In this document: in pieces, positions 5,337 through 5,945 of the stretch
How positions within the stretch are numbered: position 1 is the first letter of the stretch
How the letters are laid out: the number at the start of each line of letters is the position of its first letter
NCBI GenBank assembly: GCA_934215995.1
Contig: CAKQBC010000160.1
Location: 1 to 5,945, forward strand
Direction of reading: 5' to 3'
Source of the DNA: an uncultured Bacillus sp.
Lineage (GTDB): Bacteria; Bacillota; Bacilli; Bacillales; DSM-1321
DNA length: 5,945 nt
The notes under the pieces: generated by a model
Told to the model about the DNA's origin: nothing
The model's input: the letters and a program-made list of their open reading frames with translations, nothing else
The model's database searches: none
Program-made: the position numbers and the translations under genes

Positions 5337-5369
5337 ACCTGCCTCCGCAACAAAAAATTAAGGAAAAAT
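5323..5369 (-). repeat. Two copies of an anti-Shine-Dalgarno-like 10-mer upstream of sigG
   Basis: On the minus strand ATTTTTCCTT occurs twice, at 5360-5369 and 5323-5332. Each copy carries TCCTT, complementary to AAGGA of the sigG ribosome binding site, with a U-run that could pair with the following AAAA. Both copies lie upstream of the expected sigma-F start, so they would be present only in read-through RNA coming from sigE. This could keep such RNA untranslated, but the pairing is short and the region is AT-rich. Confidence 0.4.
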
Positions 5370-5566
5370 GGTATAAATCAGAGGCAATTTGTACAAGGAA
5401 CAGCCTGAATGCCGACCTCTTTCAAGGAGTGCCTCGCCTTTATTCATTTGGCGTATATCCCCTCTCAAACCTCTTTAGGCCAAGCCTCCTCAGAGCACCG
5501 GGAAAGGCGCATATCTGCCCTATTCCGCCCGGCAAAGGCCTATACAAAAATAGTCGGCCGCACAAA
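5370..5566. other. sigE-sigG spacer, no supported gene
   Basis: This roughly 200-base stretch between the sigE terminator and the sigG promoter holds no gene I can support. It contains a degenerate direct repeat, CCGGGAAAGGC (5499-5509) and CCGGCAAAGGC (5530-5540) on the plus strand. It also contains a 29-codon minus-strand reading frame (5358-5447) that begins ATG after a loosely spaced GAGAGGGG; its product resembles nothing I know. The B. subtilis sigE-sigG gap, from memory, also lacks a gene. Confidence 0.4.
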
Positions 5567-5595
5567 GAAAAAAGCCCAGGAAATGTCCTTGGGCT
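5567..5595 (-). terminator. Intrinsic terminator of sigE (spoIIG operon)
   Basis: In the minus-strand RNA, AGCCCA-A-GGA pairs with TCC-TGGGCT (5586-5595 with 5573-5581). This makes a 9-base-pair stem with one bulged A and a 4-base loop, followed by a run of T (5568-5573 read in reverse) and then C. It starts 8 bases after the sigE stop codon. It should end most of the spoIIGA-sigE message and limit read-through into sigG. Confidence 0.9.
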
Positions 5596-5603
5596 ATTGG
5601 CGG

Positions 5604-5945
5604 TCAGACCATTTTATTAAATTCTTTTCGCAGCCTCTTAATGATCCTTTTCTCTAATCTTGATATGTATGATTGCGAGATTCCCAACATATCCGCCACA
5701 TCCTTTTGTGTCTTTTCTTCATCCCCCATCAGCCCGAAACGAAGCTCCATAATTTGCTTTTCCCTTGCCGACAGCTGATGAAGGGCTTTTTTCAGCAGCT
5801 TTCTATCGATATTGGCTTCCAGATCCTTCGTGATGATGTCTTCATCGGTCCCGAGCACGTCGGAAAGCAATAGCTCATTGCCGTCCCAGTCAATGTTCAA
5901 CGGTTCATCAAAAGAGACCTCCGATCTTGTCTTATTGTTCCTGCG
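5604..5945 (-). CDS. sigE: Mother-cell RNA polymerase sigma factor E, C-terminal part
   Basis: Only the last 113 codons are in the window; the gene continues past position 5945, which falls on a codon boundary. Sigma-E is made as pro-sigma-E and cleaved by SpoIIGA to start mother-cell gene expression after asymmetric division. The visible part begins [20 protein letters not shown] and includes the end of region 3 and all of region 4. ARQ-type region 4.1 is represented by [15 protein letters not shown] (58-72 of the fragment). Region 4.2 has the helix-turn-helix [23 protein letters not shown] (78-100), ending [10 protein letters not shown]. Sequence and C-terminus match the 239-residue B. subtilis protein, of which this would be roughly residues 127-239. 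The in-frame TTG near 5900 is an internal leucine codon, not a start. spoIIGA is expected upstream. Confidence 0.96.
   Translation of the reverse strand, partial: RRNNKTRSEVSFDEPLNIDWDGNELLLSDVLGTDEDIITKDLEANIDRKLLKKALHQLSAREKQIMELRFGLMGDEEKTQKDVADMLGISQSYISRLEKRIIKRLRKEFNKMV

Noticed and set aside
5270..5353. N-terminal extension of sigG to 5353
   Set aside because: Sigma-G proteins begin at SRNKVEI. The extension crosses the sigma-F promoter and ribosome binding site and has no counterpart in the family.
5376..5398. Possible sigma-A promoter TTGTAC/TATACC upstream of sigG on the minus strand
   Set aside because: The spacer is only 15 bases and the -10 box has two mismatches. The sigma-F type promoter nearer sigG is much better and fits known biology.
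4974..5408. 144-codon plus-strand frame opposite sigG
   Set aside because: It is antisense to highly conserved sigma-factor coding sequence and resembles no protein family.
5604..5900. Independent short gene starting near 5900
   Set aside because: The frame stays open to the window edge and the upstream residues match SigE, so this is the tail of sigE and not a separate protein.

Overview
This window is a stretch of a Bacillaceae-type (endospore-forming, low-GC Firmicute) chromosome, and every supported gene lies on the minus strand. The evidence is the gene content and order. Two sporulation sigma factors (sigE, sigG) are followed by the ylm/sepF/divIVA cell-division cluster and then by an isoleucine T-box leader, the familiar sigE-sigG-ylm-divIVA-ileS arrangement of Bacillus. 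The proteins closely resemble B. subtilis proteins as I remember them; species cannot be fixed from this.

Layout in the direction of transcription (high to low coordinates). (1) The C-terminal 113 residues of SigE (5604-5945; the 5' part is outside the window), closed by a strong intrinsic terminator (5567-5595). (2) A 334-base spacer holding a good sigma-F-type promoter (5308-5336), a small leader hairpin beside the ribosome binding site, and two copies of a 10-base anti-Shine-Dalgarno-like sequence. (3) Complete sigG (4490-5269) with a TTG start, closed by a second terminator (4443-4476). (4) A 248-base spacer with a 64-base imperfect inverted repeat and a tentative sporulation-type promoter. 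(5) A compact run ylmC, pgeF (ylmD), ylmE, sepF, ylmG, ylmH, divIVA. Some of its junctions look translationally coupled: pgeF/ylmE overlap as ATGA, and sepF/ylmG are 4 bases apart. The ylmG-ylmH spacer contains two mutually exclusive hairpins that look like a small attenuator. divIVA has its own sigma-A-like promoter. (6) Directly after the divIVA stop is a strong sigma-A promoter, then the 5' part of a T-box riboswitch with an AUC (Ile) specifier. It runs off the window at position 1 and should control ileS just outside.

How the genes work together: SigE and SigG are the early mother-cell and late forespore sigma factors. SepF anchors FtsZ to the membrane, and DivIVA marks curved membrane at division sites and poles. 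YlmG is a small YggT-family membrane protein. YlmH is an S4-domain ribosome-associated protein. YlmE is a PLP-homeostasis protein, PgeF/YlmD a zinc purine-nucleoside-processing enzyme family member, and YlmC a PRC-barrel protein. The window thus joins sporulation control, septum placement and housekeeping.

I see no mobile element, CRISPR array, tRNA or rRNA, and no unknown protein system. The parts not explained by standard annotation are in the non-coding spacers: the sigE-sigG leader region, the 64-base inverted repeat upstream of ylmC, the ylmG-ylmH double hairpin, and the palindrome inside the ileS promoter.
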